Under the pieces are notes generated by a model. It was not told where the DNA came from, searched no databases, and saw nothing but the letters and a program-made list of their open reading frames with translations. 64,000 nucleotides of DNA from Pelobates cultripes (Eukaryota; Chordata; Amphibia; Anura; Pelobatidae), in the NCBI GenBank assembly GCA_933207985.1, contig OW240912.1, forward strand, positions 235,338,798-235,402,797, given 5' to 3'. The position numbers and the translations under genes were made by a program. Shown one piece after another: positions 1 through 11,257 of the stretch. Position 1 is the first letter of the stretch, and the number at the start of each line of letters is the position of its first letter.

Positions 1-657
1 GATTTCTTCTAGGTTGTGTTTTGTATCTATTTTTTTTTCTGTTGGTGGTGCTGCGAACACCCATGATTCAGAATGCTGTTGAAAAAAAGATAATTAAAAT
101 TCCTTCTGAGTTTTTAATGACCATTTTTCTAAATTTTCCATGATTAACTAAATAAATGCCAAAAAAGCAACCCACACTATAGCAGCTATACATGATTGAT
201 TTCCTATTTATTTGCTGCTTCGCAAGAGAGGATGAATAAGATGTCTCTATAATGCTAAATTACTCAGGTCCCTCATTATTTCTGTACCAACTTAATTTCA
301 CGCATTGCCAAGAGCTAAGAAAGTTAATTATATTTATCTGGTTTATCTGGTGTCAGTGACCTGAATTCCAAAATTTCCAAAAGCCTCTTTCTACTATGTT
401 TCTCACCTGAATCTGAATGTTACCCCTTTAAAAAATACTAGTGTAATATCTATGTCATATTTTAGATTGTTTAATATCCATTTCTGTTAGAGAAGGTTCC
501 CTGTCTCCTTGAGCTTTAAATAAGACTGATTAGTATAACACCAGAGGGGGATTAACCATAAGATGATTTCATACAGCCACCTGAGAGCGCAAAGGTTAAG
601 CAGGAGCCCCAGAAATATGAAATGACCTGGCCTCATACACCATCTCTATGTCAAGAA

Positions 658-1092
658 TTAAAGGGACACTGTAGGCACCCAGACCACTCCAACTAATTGA
701 AGTGGTCTGGGTGCTGTGACCCTTTTGCACTTAGTGCTGCAATGTAAAACACTGTAGTTCCAGAGAACTGCAATGTTTATATTGCAGCTCTAAGTCTGCC
801 CTCAGTGGCTGTCTCCCAAACAGCCAATAGAGGGCTTCCGGAATCCAAACTGATTTTTGGTGCGTTATCTGACGCTGGACGTCATCACGGACCTCCAGCA
901 TCAGATTTTCCCCATAGGAAAGCATTGAATAGGATAATGCTTTCCTATGGGAAGGTCTAATGCGCGCTCGGCCATTGCCGCACATGCGCATTAGGTCTCC
1001 CCGCTGGCTGATGTCTCCCCCACCAGCTGACTTTGTTTTCCTGGCACTATATGATCCCTTTTAAGGGGGAGGGGGCAGCAGTTTCCTTTAAA
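658..1092. mobile_element. TTAA-flanked foldback MITE (left copy)
   Basis: The element starts TTAAAGGGACACTGTAGG and ends with the inverted form around 1080-1092 (CTTTAA). Its body is a chain of short palindromes, for example the pair at 680-716 that pairs CCCAGACCACT with AGTGGTCTGGG and the pair at 915-950 around GGAAAGCATT. No coding capacity. TTAA flanks suggest piggyBac- or Kolobok-type mobilisation, which is inference. Confidence 0.7.
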
Positions 1093-1385
1093 TAGGAAAG
1101 TAAAGAAACACTCTAACTTTATGTATAAATACATAAATGCATAATGCTCAAGTTTTGTATTGACAGTCTAATTAGTGCCCCCCTCCCACCATATCTGTTA
1201 TGAGTTGGTTTACCTGTGGTCCAGTTACAATAGGGTATGTGACTGGCACCTGGGAGAGTGCAAACTTGTCACTATTTTCATAAAATAAGCACATTTATCA
1301 TGTGACAAGGTTACACTCTCCCAGGTAACAATCAATTTGCTGTTTTTCTTGGAAACTGCACTTTTAACAATTGAAAAAGAGTAGA

Positions 1386-1935
1386 CACATTTTTAAAGTA
1401 ACACTATAGTGTTTGGAATACAAATGTATATTCCTAACGCTATAATGCCCTAGTTAGTGTTTAGGTGACTAGACCCCACCTGCAAGGACACAAAAAGTAT
1501 TTTACTTACCTTTTCTTCCTCGTAGTGCTGGTCTTCGGTGTGCAGTTCCGCCTCTTTGGCTGTGATCATCGAGATTAATTATCTCAACCAGCCCAATGCT
1601 TTCCCATAGTAAAACATTGGGAGGTTAGTTAACTGACATAGCATGGGAAAGCCTGTGTAACGCTTTAAAGCCCTCCATGGTTGAAGATAGATTAATTCTT
1701 TTTTGTTGCGGGCACGTTTTTAATTTAAATTTTTTTTTTTTACATGAGAAATCATATTTTTATTTTATCTCTTTTGGGGAAGAAGAGAAGAATAATCAGA
1801 AGAAAGAAGATTTCTGATGGCAATAATTTTTGTTTTCACATGTGTTAGTTTTATTATAGATTTATTACATGCGCAGCTGTTTTTATTTATTTATTTACTT
1901 TTTTAATGTGTAGATGGGTAGCAAGTGCTGGTAGG
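1386..1935. repeat. MITE-related AT-rich dispersed repeat (left copy)
   Basis: The stretch from AACACTATAGTGTTTGG onward recurs at 10489-11027 (segmental copy) and, more diverged, at about 34432-34640 (TTCCTAACGCTATA, then the CATTGGGAGGTTA block). It is therefore an interspersed repeat and not unique sequence. Positions 1680-1830 resemble 32940-33050 (a GAAGAAAGAAGATTT block). Confidence 0.55.
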
Positions 1936-2165
1936 CAGTGGCGTACTAAGGGGGGCACGGAGGGGGCGGTCCACCCCGGGTGCCACCAGGGTCCGGGGTG
2001 CCATGACCCTCATGCTGCAGCCGCCTGAGCGCTCTGTAGAGAGCCTCAGGCGGCTGCAGCTTTGCCTGGGCTGGTGCGTCCATGAGGGCGCACCGCCCGG
2101 GCGCAGCATGAGGAGAGGGCTGACAGGAGGGAAGCGCTCAGTGCTCCCTCCTGTCACTCCCTCAC

Positions 2166-2343
2166 TGTAGCGTGGCCGAGCCCTGTATGGTCCGCGGGTA
2201 CAGGGAGCATCTGTCTCCTGTACCCGGCTGGACTAACAGGAAGTGCACACCGAGTCAGTGTGCACTTCCTTTTAGTCCGGCCAGGTACAGGAAACAAAAG
2301 CTCCCTGTACCCGTGGACCATAGAGGGCTCGGCCACGCTACAA
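2166..2343. repeat. Long palindrome (hairpin), copy 1
   Basis: Two ~85 bp arms, from GTAGCGTGGCCGAGCCC to GGGCTCGGCCACGCTAC, face each other around a centre near 2254 (AGTGCACAC / GTGTGCACT). It recurs intact at about 11258-11435. Only the right arm exists in copy 3 (from 37563). Confidence 0.9.
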
Positions 2344-3004
2344 CAGTGGTAGGAGGAGGGGGGTAAAGAAATTGGGGGGGGTGGGGATAAAGAAAGAGGA
2401 GGAGGGAGATAAAGAAAGAAATTGGGGGATAAATAGAGATTGGGGGATAAAGAAAGAAATTGGGAGGGGGATAAAGAAAGATTGGGGGATAAAAGAAAGA
2501 AATTGGGGGATAAAGAAGAGGATAAAGAAGAAAAGAGATAAAGAGAAAATGGGAGGGTTAAAAAAGATTGGGGGTAAGAAGAGGGGAATAAAGAAAGAAA
2601 TTGGGAGGGATAAAGAAAGATTGGAGGGATAAAGAAATAAATTGTGGGGATAAAAGAAAGATGGGGGGATAAAAGAATTGGGAGGGGGATAAAAAAAGAT
2701 TGGAGGGATAAATAAAGTGGGGGATAAAGAAATTGGGAGGGGATAAAAGAAAGAAAATGGGAGGGGGATATAGAAGATTGGGGTAAGAAAGATGGGAATA
2801 AAGGGAAGGAAATTGGGAGGGATAAAGAAAGATTGGAGGGGGATAAAATAAATTGTGAGGGGATAAAGCAAGATGGGGATAAAAGAAATTGGGAGGGGGG
2901 ATAAAAAGAAAGGGTGGGAGAGGGGGGAAAGGAAATTGGAGAGGAGGGGGAGAGAAGGAAATTGGAGGGGGGGGAGAGAAGGAAATTGAAGGGGGGGAGA
3001 GATT
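2344..3004 (+). repeat. Purine-rich satellite, copy 1
   Basis: A degenerate array of units such as GGGATAAAGAAAGAAATT, strongly G+A biased on the plus strand. Long open frames on both strands here (for instance 298 codons on the minus strand) are only the repeat translated and contain Ser/Pro/Phe/Leu low-complexity text. Confidence 0.9.
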
Positions 3005-3335
3005 GACATTCATCACACACAATGCACCACTTGCACACAGAAAAACACACAATGCATTACACACACAATGCATTACACACACAGACACACATACACAAGC
3101 AATGCAATAATTACACACAATGCATCCCTTACACACACAGAAACACACAATGCATTCATTACACACACTCAATGCACCCCTTACACACACTCAATGCATC
3201 CCTTACAGACACACACACTGCATCCCGTACATACACAGAAACACACCTTGCAGCCCTTACACATATAAAACACAGAGTCACACAATGCATTCCTTACACA
3301 CATATCAGGACATCCCCTACACACTCCACACCCTG
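3005..3335 (+). repeat. ACAC-type satellite, copy 1
   Basis: Degenerate units around TTACACACACAATGCAT repeat through this stretch; the same array lies at 15642-15965 and 38283-38570. Confidence 0.9.
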
Positions 3336-3730
3336 TAAACAAACTCATTGCTGGAACATGAAGGTGGACCCTGGGACCCAGACCTTGAGCTGTGTAAAGG
3401 GCCCCCAAAAAATGGAGCTGCTTTCCATTCTCCCAGAACATAGATTTTTTTGACCACAGTTACAAACCGAGTCCAGAGAGCCTGTTCTACACCAGACCAG
3501 TGGAGCCAGACTGCAGCTAGAGCCCATCATCATCCTGATCTGGTTGTAAGTATGCAATCTAGTATATTATACGTGGCACAAAACTCTAATTTACCTCACA
3601 TTAAAGAAACACTACAGTCCCCAGAACCAGTGCAGCTTAATGTAGTGGTTCTGGTGTCTATAGCCTGTCCCTGCAGGCCTTTTAATGTAAACACGGCGGC
3701 ACTGCAGCACTGGCGTTAGTTAACATGGCA

Positions 3731-3830
3731 NNNNNNNNNNNNNNNNNNNNNNNNNNNNNNNNNNNNNNNNNNNNNNNNNNNNNNNNNNNNNNNNNNNNNN
3801 NNNNNNNNNNNNNNNNNNNNNNNNNNNNNN
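3731..3830. other. Assembly gap (100 N)
   Basis: Exactly 100 N, a conventional placeholder for a gap of unknown size. It cuts the hAT composite copy 1 just after the sequence that continues as CATATGGGTGGGG in copies 2 and 3. Confidence 0.99.
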
Positions 3831-3929
3831 GTACATAGTATATACGAAGTCACCCATAGGTTGAGGAGGCGGTGACCGTGGCGGTGTAAGTGGAAGCGGT
3901 GGTGGAGGAGGAGGAGGTAGCCAACACTG

Positions 3930-3979
<50 letters not shown>

Positions 3980-4310
3980 TTTTAAATTGGGGTAGCCCCC
4001 AAAATATTGGGACATATAAAAAAAAGAAACATTTGCGGCCTGCGGTGCATTTCTTGCAGTCCTGATGCATGGAGAAATGCTCAACTCCTAATGCATGGAG
4101 AAAAGGCCTTCACAAGCCTCTGCCATTGTGTACATAGTTTATACTAAGTGACCCATAGGTTGAGGAGGCAGTGACCATGGCGGTGTAGGTGGAAGCAGCG
4201 GTGGAGGAGGAGGAGGAGGTAGCCAACACTGTTTTTTTTTATATATTATATATATATATATATACATTTTTTTTAATTGGGGTAGCCCCAAAATATTGGG
4301 ACATATAAAA
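3831..4310 (+). repeat. Tandem pair of ~299-bp units with (TA)n
   Basis: The segment from GTACATAGT through a (GGA)n tract, TAGCCAACACTG, a (TA)n run and GGGACATATAAAAAA occurs at 3831-4023 and again at 4130-4313, offset 299 bp, with scattered differences. The (TA)n runs are at 3938-3976 and 4241-4263. The first unit abuts the gap. Class unknown. Confidence 0.8.
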
Positions 4311-4313
4311 AAA

Positions 4314-4852
4314 GACAACTCTGTTCCGCAGAGCGACTGACCCGTGCGTGCTGCAGCTGAAACTCCACTATCGCCTGCTGCTGCTCGCACAGTCTCATGA
4401 GGCGGTGAGCGGGAAGGCCGAAGTTAAGCTGCAGCGCAGACAGGCGAACAGCAGCAGGAGATGAGGAGGAAGTACGCAAGGAGGTGTAACGGCACCTGGC
4501 ATATGACCAAGAGCCACCCTCAGAGGAGATTGTCAGCAGGACCTTTTTGGAGGTGCAAGCCTATGTCCTTGCCAATAGACAGAGGGCGACCTCCATGAAC
4601 TCAGATGAAGGAAAAAGGGAGCAGAGGGTGCCGGGAAGCACAGCCACCCTGGCCCACAAGCTACCATACAATGCCTTCAAAGACTTCAAGGAAGCAGAAG
4701 AAGGCATCAATGACTTTTTACAAGACTTTGAGCGCCAGTGCCTACTCCAAGACGTGGACTCCAGCGACTGGTTCACCATCCTGGCCAGCAAACTAGTGAT
4801 TGGCTGCCCTGCAAAACGCCGAACACCGAACTCCAACCCGAACATACACTGA
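4314..4852 (+). pseudogene. Gag-like fragment (Ty3/gypsy type suspected)
   Basis: From 4547 to 4852 an open frame of 101 residues reads as a Gag capsid start: a basic/acidic helix segment, then YNAFKDFKEAEEGI, FLQDFERQC and DWFTILASKL, the last resembling the start of gypsy-type Gag capsid regions. The same frame has stops upstream (a TGA near 4500), although 4400-4546 still reads as a charged helical segment in neighbouring frames. It ends abruptly at about 4815, where text of another repeat (CGAACCCGAAC motifs, 4816-4924) begins. No protease, reverse transcriptase or LTR accompanies it. Assignment rests on pattern resemblance only. Confidence 0.45.
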
Positions 4853-4924
4853 TATGTCCGTGTTTGGGTTCGTGTCCAAAAAACTTAATGTTCAGTACGA
4901 ACCCGAACTTTACAGTCCTCAACT

Positions 4925-5604
4925 CTAGTAAATTGCAATCTATGTTACGTTTACTAAATTTTGCTTCAAGAGTAATGCCTATGGCTAAGGCCTTTTCCAG
5001 ACATATGTCAAGAGCTATAGCTGGTTTTAAAAATCTGCATCACCATATTAGAATTTCTAGACAGATCAAATCAGACAGATCAGACAGATCAAAGAAGATT
5101 TACATGTATGGAATTACTTTTTATGCAACTTTATTGGTTCCATGATTTGGCAAAGTGAGTTTATATCTAATTGGGATTTAGATATTTTCACGGATGCAGT
5201 TGGGTCTCAAGGCTTTGGTATATATTTTCATGGTAGATGGGCACCAGTCATGGTTTGAGTGTGGTTGGACAAGAATGATTACTCTCTTGGAAATATATCT
5301 GATAGTTGTAGCCCTGGAAGTTTGGGGCTCCGAATTGGCTAACAGGAGGATTATTTTTTATTGTGACAATTTAGGGGTGGTTTGGGTAATCAATTCCCTT
5401 AGGGCAAAATGTATCCGGGTGATCAATCTACTGATACATCTGGTTTTCATTTGTTTGGTGAATAATATATGGGTAAAAGCGAAGCATGTAAAAGGAAAAA
5501 GTAATTGTATAGCTGATGCCTTGTCCCGTTTTGACTTCAAGTCTTTCAGATCCCTTGCACCTCTAGCAGACGAAGTTGGAACGAGGTTGCCAGAACGCAT
5601 TTAG
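4925..5604 (+). pseudogene. RNase H region of a DIRS/Ngaro-type retrotransposon
   Basis: The reading starts with a segment typical of the reverse transcriptase to RNase H junction of tyrosine-recombinase elements (LLNFASRVMPMAKAFSR). RNase H follows: FTDAVGSQGFG at 5190-5222, a frameshift near 5240, then TLLEIYLIVVALEVWG, IIFYCDNLGVVWVIN, and AKHVKGKSNCIADALSRF. The acidic residues of the family's active site are recognisable in FTDA, LLE, YCDN and IADALS. The intact part is 5194-5604. At least one stop before FTDA and one frameshift show that it is dead. It is followed directly by recombinase remnants in the same element. Confidence 0.75.
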
Positions 5605-6112
5605 GAGCTAACTTCACCCAGATAAGCCAATTACTGGGTTTATCGTTATCTACAACCACTTGGGGAGCATACCTGAAGGATTAGGAAGAATGGCAGCAGT
5701 TTATGCTTAACTTAAAAAGGGACACTACTGATCCCACTATACAGGATGCAATTCAATATGTGATTACAAAAATTCAGGCCGGTGAATCCAAGTTTTCTTT
5801 TAAAAGAGCCCTATAAGGCATTTCCTTTTTCCTTAAAGTATTGGGGAAGAAGTCTGTGTTTAAGGAATTCATTATTCAGCAAATGTTAAACGGGACCTGG
5901 AAAAAGAAAGCGCCAGTCCATGATGACAGGTCCCCTAACTATTGGGTGATTTGGTAAAGAATTTGAGCTGCGTTTGTAAAGATGCATTTGAGACCTAACT
6001 TTTTACTACTGCTTTTACTTTAGCATTTTTCAGAGCTTTCAGAATTAGTGAATTAGTTTCTGGTAGCAAGTCTTGCCATTCAGGTATCCAGTTTAAGGAC
6101 ATTTATTTACAA
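5605..6112 (+). pseudogene. Tyrosine recombinase remnant of the same element
   Basis: Downstream of RNase H, in several frames, stand pieces of a recombinase N-terminal domain (TTWGAYLKD, then EEWQQF; TKIQAGESKFSFKRAL; VLGKKSVFKEFI) and the first catalytic block, FTLAFFRAFRISELVS at about 6011-6058, which carries the conserved arginine. The later H-x-x-R and tyrosine boxes are absent: sequence passes within about 60 bp into the hydrolase region, so an internal deletion removed the catalytic core. Family placement comes from the arrangement RNase H then recombinase, as in DIRS/Ngaro elements. Confidence 0.65.
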
Positions 6113-6580
6113 AATGAATTTTGGTCTATTAAGAGACGATGTTTTTCAAATCTTACAAGACTGTGTTGGCCAAATTCCTTGGCCACATGTTATTATTTTT
6201 CATTATGTTGTTAATTATGTGGGCCGGGTTAAGTCAGTAGTTTTGTTTCATCAGTTTAAGGATGATGTGCTTCATTTTAAGCAAATGTTCCCTGACTCAC
6301 TAATTATTTGGTCTGAAATAGTCCCAAGGTTTGGTTTGCGCAATGCTAAGCTTAAAGCATTAGAGAGAGTTAGGCGCAAGCTTAAGCCATGGAGAAATTT
6401 ATGCATCAGTCGGTGGTTTTTCTTTTCGCCATGTTGACATTGAAGGGTAGTGCGATATATAAGGGATGGTATTCACTTATCTGATGTTGGGTTGGATATT
6501 TTTAATAACGATTTGCAGTGCATGATTGATAAGGTCGTGGTCTGGCAGGGTGGGCTGCAGCATTAGTTGCATGCTGCAGC
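6113..6580 (+). pseudogene. SGNH-hydrolase-like ORF remnant of the same element
   Basis: The 107-residue frame 6114-6437 (VFQILQDCVGQ, PWPHVIIFHYVVNYVGRVKS, FKQMFPDSLIIWSEIVPR, LRNAKLKALERVRRKL) and the next frame to about 6575 (RDGIHLSDVGLDIFN) match the pattern of SGNH-hydrolase-like proteins that, from general knowledge, some Ngaro elements encode in an extra ORF. The GGND block reads VVNY, so it is damaged, while the D-x-x-H block survives as DGIH. The GDS block at the N-terminus is missing. A stop and a frameshift separate the halves. Function in such elements is not established. Confidence 0.6.
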
Positions 6581-6586
6581 GTGTGG

Positions 6587-7627
6587 GGTTGAGGTAACCT
6601 GCCTAATTTAAAGGGGGGGAGGGGTGGACAAGCTGAGTTTCGTAATCATTTGGTTTAAGTTCTGGCTAATAGGGCGGACCTCTGGTGAGTTATGTGTTAA
6701 ATCTCTGGGGGTTTAAAGACAGGAGATGTTTGGTTAATTCTCTGGGGGTTTAAAAACCAGAGATGTTTGGCTATAAAGTTAATAAGTGATGTTTGTATTA
6801 TTTGTAAACTAAATAAAAGACCACGGCCTTTTCAGCACACATCTGAGTCTGTGTTTTATTTATTGTGTTTATGTGCCTTATTATGTTATGCATTACTTGC
6901 TGTTATTATGTGTCAGTCTGAATTAACCCCTGCTGAGCACAAGAAGGTACCTAGTCAATCGACCGGGTACACATGTGCGTTACAGGGTTATTCAGGGGTC
7001 AAGTTGCGGTGCGAATGGCTGTAGTCGCGAGGCCATTCAGCAATGGCCGTTGCAGTGCCCTTGTGAGTGGTCCAGACAGGGGTCCGCGCGGACAGTGCTT
7101 TGTTTGGAGCGCTTGTCCGCAAGGGTACTCTGAAGCGGGAAAAACTGGTATTTAAGGAATCCTGATGTGAGATTTTGGCGCCAGAAGAAAGAAGAAATTA
7201 CCCAACTGTGGAGCTGTTTTTCCCCGCCCTCCCTCCCTATATTCAACTGTTGTGGTCTTTTATTGAGGTTGAGGTCACCTGCCTAATTTAAAGGGAGGCT
7301 GGGGGGGTGGACTAGCTGAGTTTTATTATCATTTGGTTTAAGTTCTGGCTAACAGGGCGGAACTCTGGTGAGTTATGTGTTAAATCTCTGGGGGTTTAAA
7401 GACTGGAGATGTTTGGTTAATTCTCTGGGGGTTTAAAAACCGGAGAGGTTTGGCTATAAAGTTAATAAGTGATGTTTGTATTATTTGTAAACTAAATAAA
7501 AGACCACGGCCTTTTCAGCACACATCTTAGTCTGTGTTTTATTTATTGTGTTTATGTGCCTTATTATGTTATGCATTACTTGCTATTATTATGTGTCAGT
7601 CTGAATTAACCCCTGCTGAGCACAAGA
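6587..7627 (+). repeat. B1-A2-B2 split direct repeat: 3' end of a Ngaro-like element
   Basis: B1 (6587-6943) and B2 (7267-7627) are near-identical direct repeats of about 357 bp, offset about 680 bp. Each starts GGTTGAGGT-ACCTGCC and ends CCTGCTGAGCACAAG, and contains an AATAAA site (ACTAAATAAAAGACC). Between them is a 323 bp unit (A2, 6944-7266) without a second copy in the window. Ngaro/PAT-type elements are known to end B1-A2-B2 and to start with a matching A1; the 5' part with A1 is absent here because the element is truncated. The layout directly follows the hydrolase remnant, which supports one element. Confidence 0.75.
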
Positions 7628-8610
7628 GCTTATCTTCTCCAGGTGGCGATGTACACATGCTAGAGATTGTCCACAGGAAATGGCAAAACTCCTAGAGTTC
7701 AAAGCAAACGTGAAAGGATGCCAGGATAGCTCCTATGCAACCCTCTAGGAATATTAAGAAGGAAATAGACATAGCCCTTCCTGCTGCAGACATTAAAATC
7801 CAATGCTTAAAACCATTGTAGCAGCTTCAGATATAAACTGAAATTTGGCCCAGTTATTCCTGCCCAAGCAGACTGTTTACTAGAACCTTCAGAGAAAGAA
7901 TTGGATGTAGTTTCTCTGGTAAAACAATGTTAAAAATACTGGGGTGAGACAAAAATAACAATTATGAAAGGCAAACTTTCATCCCTGCCTGACCCCTAAG
8001 GACAGGAAAAAATACTGAGGTGGACTGGAAGGGGGTTATTTAGAATTTCCTGTCCTGATAACCTAGAGGCAGAGTTAACCCATTAGTGATGCTGTAATTT
8101 TTTTAAATAAACATATATGGCAATTGAGCAATTTCCCATGATTCCATGTGCATGCACTCATTAAATATGCAACTTGAGCTTGCAAATGTTTTGACTGAAT
8201 TAAAATCTGCTATAAATTGCTGTTATTCATATATGTCATATTTTAAGTCAGTTTCGAATATTATTAACACAAGTAATATGTGAAATATCAGCTTGTATGT
8301 GCCTGAATATGAATTTGTGATAAAACATGATACTACTGTACTCTTGTAAGTAAAGGTTGACTAAGCACCATAACCACTACAGCTCATTGATGCGGTTGTA
8401 GTGGAAATAGCCTATGGTTTCCATCCCACTTTTTTTTTTGTTTAGACTGCACTCTCCGTCTCCTACATGACAATTCAGAACTGTTAATGTATCAGTATAT
8501 CTGAGACTGTAGAGGGAAATGTCTTTTGGACAATTTTTGCTTTTGTTTTTATATTTCTTTATCAAACTGCTCCCGCTGGACAATGGATTTACAAAAACAA
8601 CAACAAAAAG
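7628..8610. other. No gene seen; AT-rich sequence
   Basis: Only short open frames without recognisable motifs. 8090-8340 is AT-rich, non-repetitive and of even composition. Confidence 0.6.
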
Positions 8611-8651
8611 ATAGATAGATAGATAGATAGATCGATAGATAGATAGATAGA
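8611..8651 (+). repeat. (GATA)n microsatellite
   Basis: About ten AGAT units with one C interruption. Confidence 0.97.
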
Positions 8652-8816
8652 CTCTATAGACTGTAAGCTTCTTTGAGCAGGGTCCTCTTCAACCTATCGT
8701 TTCTGTAAGTTTTCTTGTAATTGTCCTACTTATAGTTGAATCCCCCCTCTTATAATAATGTAAAGCGCTACAGAATCTGTTGGCGCTATATAAATGTCAA
8801 TAATAATAACAGAATG
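8652..8816 (+). mobile_element. LINE 3' tail (L2-like)
   Basis: The sequence TGTAAGCTTCTTTGAGCAGG, then TAAAGCGCTACAGAATCTG, TTGGCGCTATATAAAT and an (ATA)n tail is the widespread 3' tail of L2-type LINEs or their SINEs in cold-blooded vertebrates. The same tail type ends the fragments at 27689-27740 and 49195-49618. 8817-9094 holds nothing recognised. Confidence 0.65.
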
Positions 8817-9751
8817 TTTCACTTCAGATTGAGATACTTGGTCTGTGCACACAACAGCAAAAGACCCAAACAGCTACGATGAAAAAGTAGATAACAGCAG
8901 AATTTTCCAAGTATGCTATTTTAAGACAAATTTTGCAATTCAGTTGTAATTTCAACAGAATCCCCTGTTTAGTGATTGAACACCAAAATAAAAGAAGCAT
9001 AGATACAGTAAAAGAAATCCAAATGTAAAACATTCTATATATTCTAGATGAATATGTTATATTATATATGCTGAGTGAATTCTAGATGTAAGATGATTTC
9101 TTCTAGGTTGTGTTTTGTATCTATTTTTTTTTCTGTTGGTGGTGCTGCGAACACCCATGATTCAGAATGCTGTTGAAAAAAAGATAATTAAAATTCCTTC
9201 TGAGTTTTTAATGACCATTTTTCTAAATTTTCCATGATTAACTAAATAAATGCCAAAAAAGCAACCCACACTATAGCAGCTATACATGATTGATTTCCTA
9301 TTTATTTGCTGCTTCGCAAGAGAGGATGAATAAGATGTCTCTATAATGCTAAATTACTCAGGTCCCTCATTATTTCTGTACCAACTTAATTTCACGCATT
9401 GCCAAGAGCTAAGAAAGTTAATTATATTTATCTGGTTTATCTGGTGTCAGTGACCTGAATTCCAAAATTTCCAAAAGCCTCTTTCTACTATGTTTCTCAC
9501 CTGAATCTGAATGTTACCCCTTTAAAAAATACTAGTGTAATATCTATGTCATATTTTAGATTGTTTAATATCCATTTCTGTTAGAGAAGGTTCCCTGTCT
9601 CCTTGAGCTTTAAATAAGACTGATTAGTATAACACCAGAGGGGGATTAACCATAAGATGATTTCATACAGCCACCTGAGAGCGCAAAGGTTAAGCAGGAG
9701 CCCCAGAAATATGAAATGACCTGGCCTCATACACCATCTCTATGTCAAGAA

Positions 9752-10187
9752 TTAAAGGGACACTGTAGGCACCCAGACCACTCCAACTAATTGAAGTGGT
9801 CTGGGTGCTGTGACCCTTTTGCACTTAGTGCTGCAATGTAAAACACTGTAGTTCCAGAGAACTGCAATGTTTATATTGCAGCTCTAAGTCTGCCCTCAGT
9901 GGCTGTCTCCCAAACAGCCAATAGAGGGCTTCCGGAATCCAAACTGATTTTTGGTGCGTTATCTGACGCTGGACGTCATCACGGACCTCCAGCATCAGAT
10001 TTTCCCCATAGGAAAGCATTGAATAGGATAATGCTTTCCTATGGGGAGGTCTAATGAGCGCTTGGCCATTGCCGCACATGCGCATTAGGTCTCCCCGCTG
10101 GCTGACGTCTCCCCGTCTCCCCCACCAGCTGTTTTGCTGGCACTATATGATCCCTTTTAAGGGGGAGGGGGCAGCAGTTTCCTTTAA
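9752..10187. mobile_element. TTAA-flanked foldback MITE (right copy)
   Basis: Counterpart of 658-1092 with a handful of differences, including a small expansion of CCCGTCTCC near 10110. Confidence 0.7.
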
Positions 10188-11257
10188 ATAGGAAAGTAAA
10201 GAAACACTCTAACTTTATGTATAAATACATAAATGCATAATGCTCAAGTTTTGTATTGCCAGTCTAATTAGTGCCCCCCTCCCACCATATCTGTTATGAG
10301 TTGGTTTACCTGTGGTCCAGTTACAATAGGGTATGTGACTGGCACCTGGGAGAGTGCAAACTTGTCACTATTTTCATAAAATAAGCACATTTATCATGTG
10401 ACAAGGTTACACTCTCCCAGGTAACAATCAATTTGCTGTTTTTCTTGGAAACTGCACTTTTAACAATTGAAAAAGAGTAGACACATTTTTAAAGTAACAC
10501 TATAGTGTTTGGAATACAAATGTATATTCCTAACGCTATAATGCCCTAGTTAGTGTTTAGGTGACCAGACCCCACCTGCAAGGACACAAAAAGTATTTTA
10601 CTTACCTTTTCTTCCTCGTAGTGCTGGTCTTCGGTGTGCAGTTCCGCCTCTGTGATCATCGAGATTAATGATCTCAACCAGCCCAATGCTTTCCCATAGT
10701 AAAACATTGGGAGGTTAGTTAACTGACATAGCATGGGAAAGCCTGTGTAACGCTTTAAAGCCCTCCATGGTTGAAGATAGATTAATTCTTTTTTGTTGCG
10801 GGCACGTTTTTAATTTAAATTTTTTTTTTTACATCAGAAATCATATTTTTATTTTATCTCTTTTGGGGAAGAAGAGAAGAATAATCAGAAGAAAGAAGAT
10901 TTCTGATGGCAAGGATAATTTTTGTTTTCACGTGTGTTAGTTTTATTATAGATTTATTACATGCGCAGCTGTTTTTATTTATTTTTTTACTTTTTTAATG
11001 TGTAGATGGGTAGCAAGTGCTGGTAGGCAGTGGCGTACTAAGGTGGGCACGGAGGGGGCGGTCCGCCCCGGGTGCCACCAGGGTCCGGGGTGCCATGACC
11101 CTCATGCTGCAGCCGCCTGAGCGCTCTGTAGAGAGCCTCAGGCGGCTTCAGCTTTGCCTGGGTTGGTGCGTCCATGAGGGCGCACCGCCTGGGCGCAGCA
11201 TGAGGAGAGGGCTGACAGGAGGGAAGCGCTCAGTGCTCCCTCCTGTCACTCCCTCAC

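Larger units (their letters stand above)
1..3730 (+). repeat. Left copy of a segmental duplication
   Basis: Position 1 aligns with 9095 and the match runs to the gap at 3731, the partner reaching about 16353 once a 3.6 kb LTR insertion is removed. In the first 1.9 kb I count about 11 substitutions and 4 small indels, roughly 0.6%. The copy may start before the window. It contains no host gene. Positions 1-657 and 1093-1385 are AT-rich non-coding DNA with nothing recognisable. It may be a true duplication or two haplotypes placed in tandem by the assembler; the adjacent gap keeps the second possibility open. Confidence 0.9.
1936..3730 (+). mobile_element. Composite hAT-like non-autonomous element, copy 1 (right end lost in gap)
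   Basis: The left terminus CAGTGGCGTACTAAGG resembles the reverse complement of the right terminus of copy 3 (CAGGGGCGTACCTAGA at 39653), as expected for hAT terminal inverted repeats. The order inside is terminal repeat, ~180 bp hairpin, purine-rich satellite, ACAC satellite, a spacer (about 3340-3600), then the left half of a TTAAAG-type MITE (from 3602). No transposase is visible. The 8 bp before the element are CTGGTAGG; the right flank is missing, so the target duplication cannot be tested. Confidence 0.65.

Noticed and set aside
2154..3190. Long open frames (up to 298 codons) on the minus strand over the purine satellite
   Set aside because: The text is Ser/Pro/Phe/Leu low complexity, open in several frames at once, and follows the repeat unit; the same occurs at 14959-15686.
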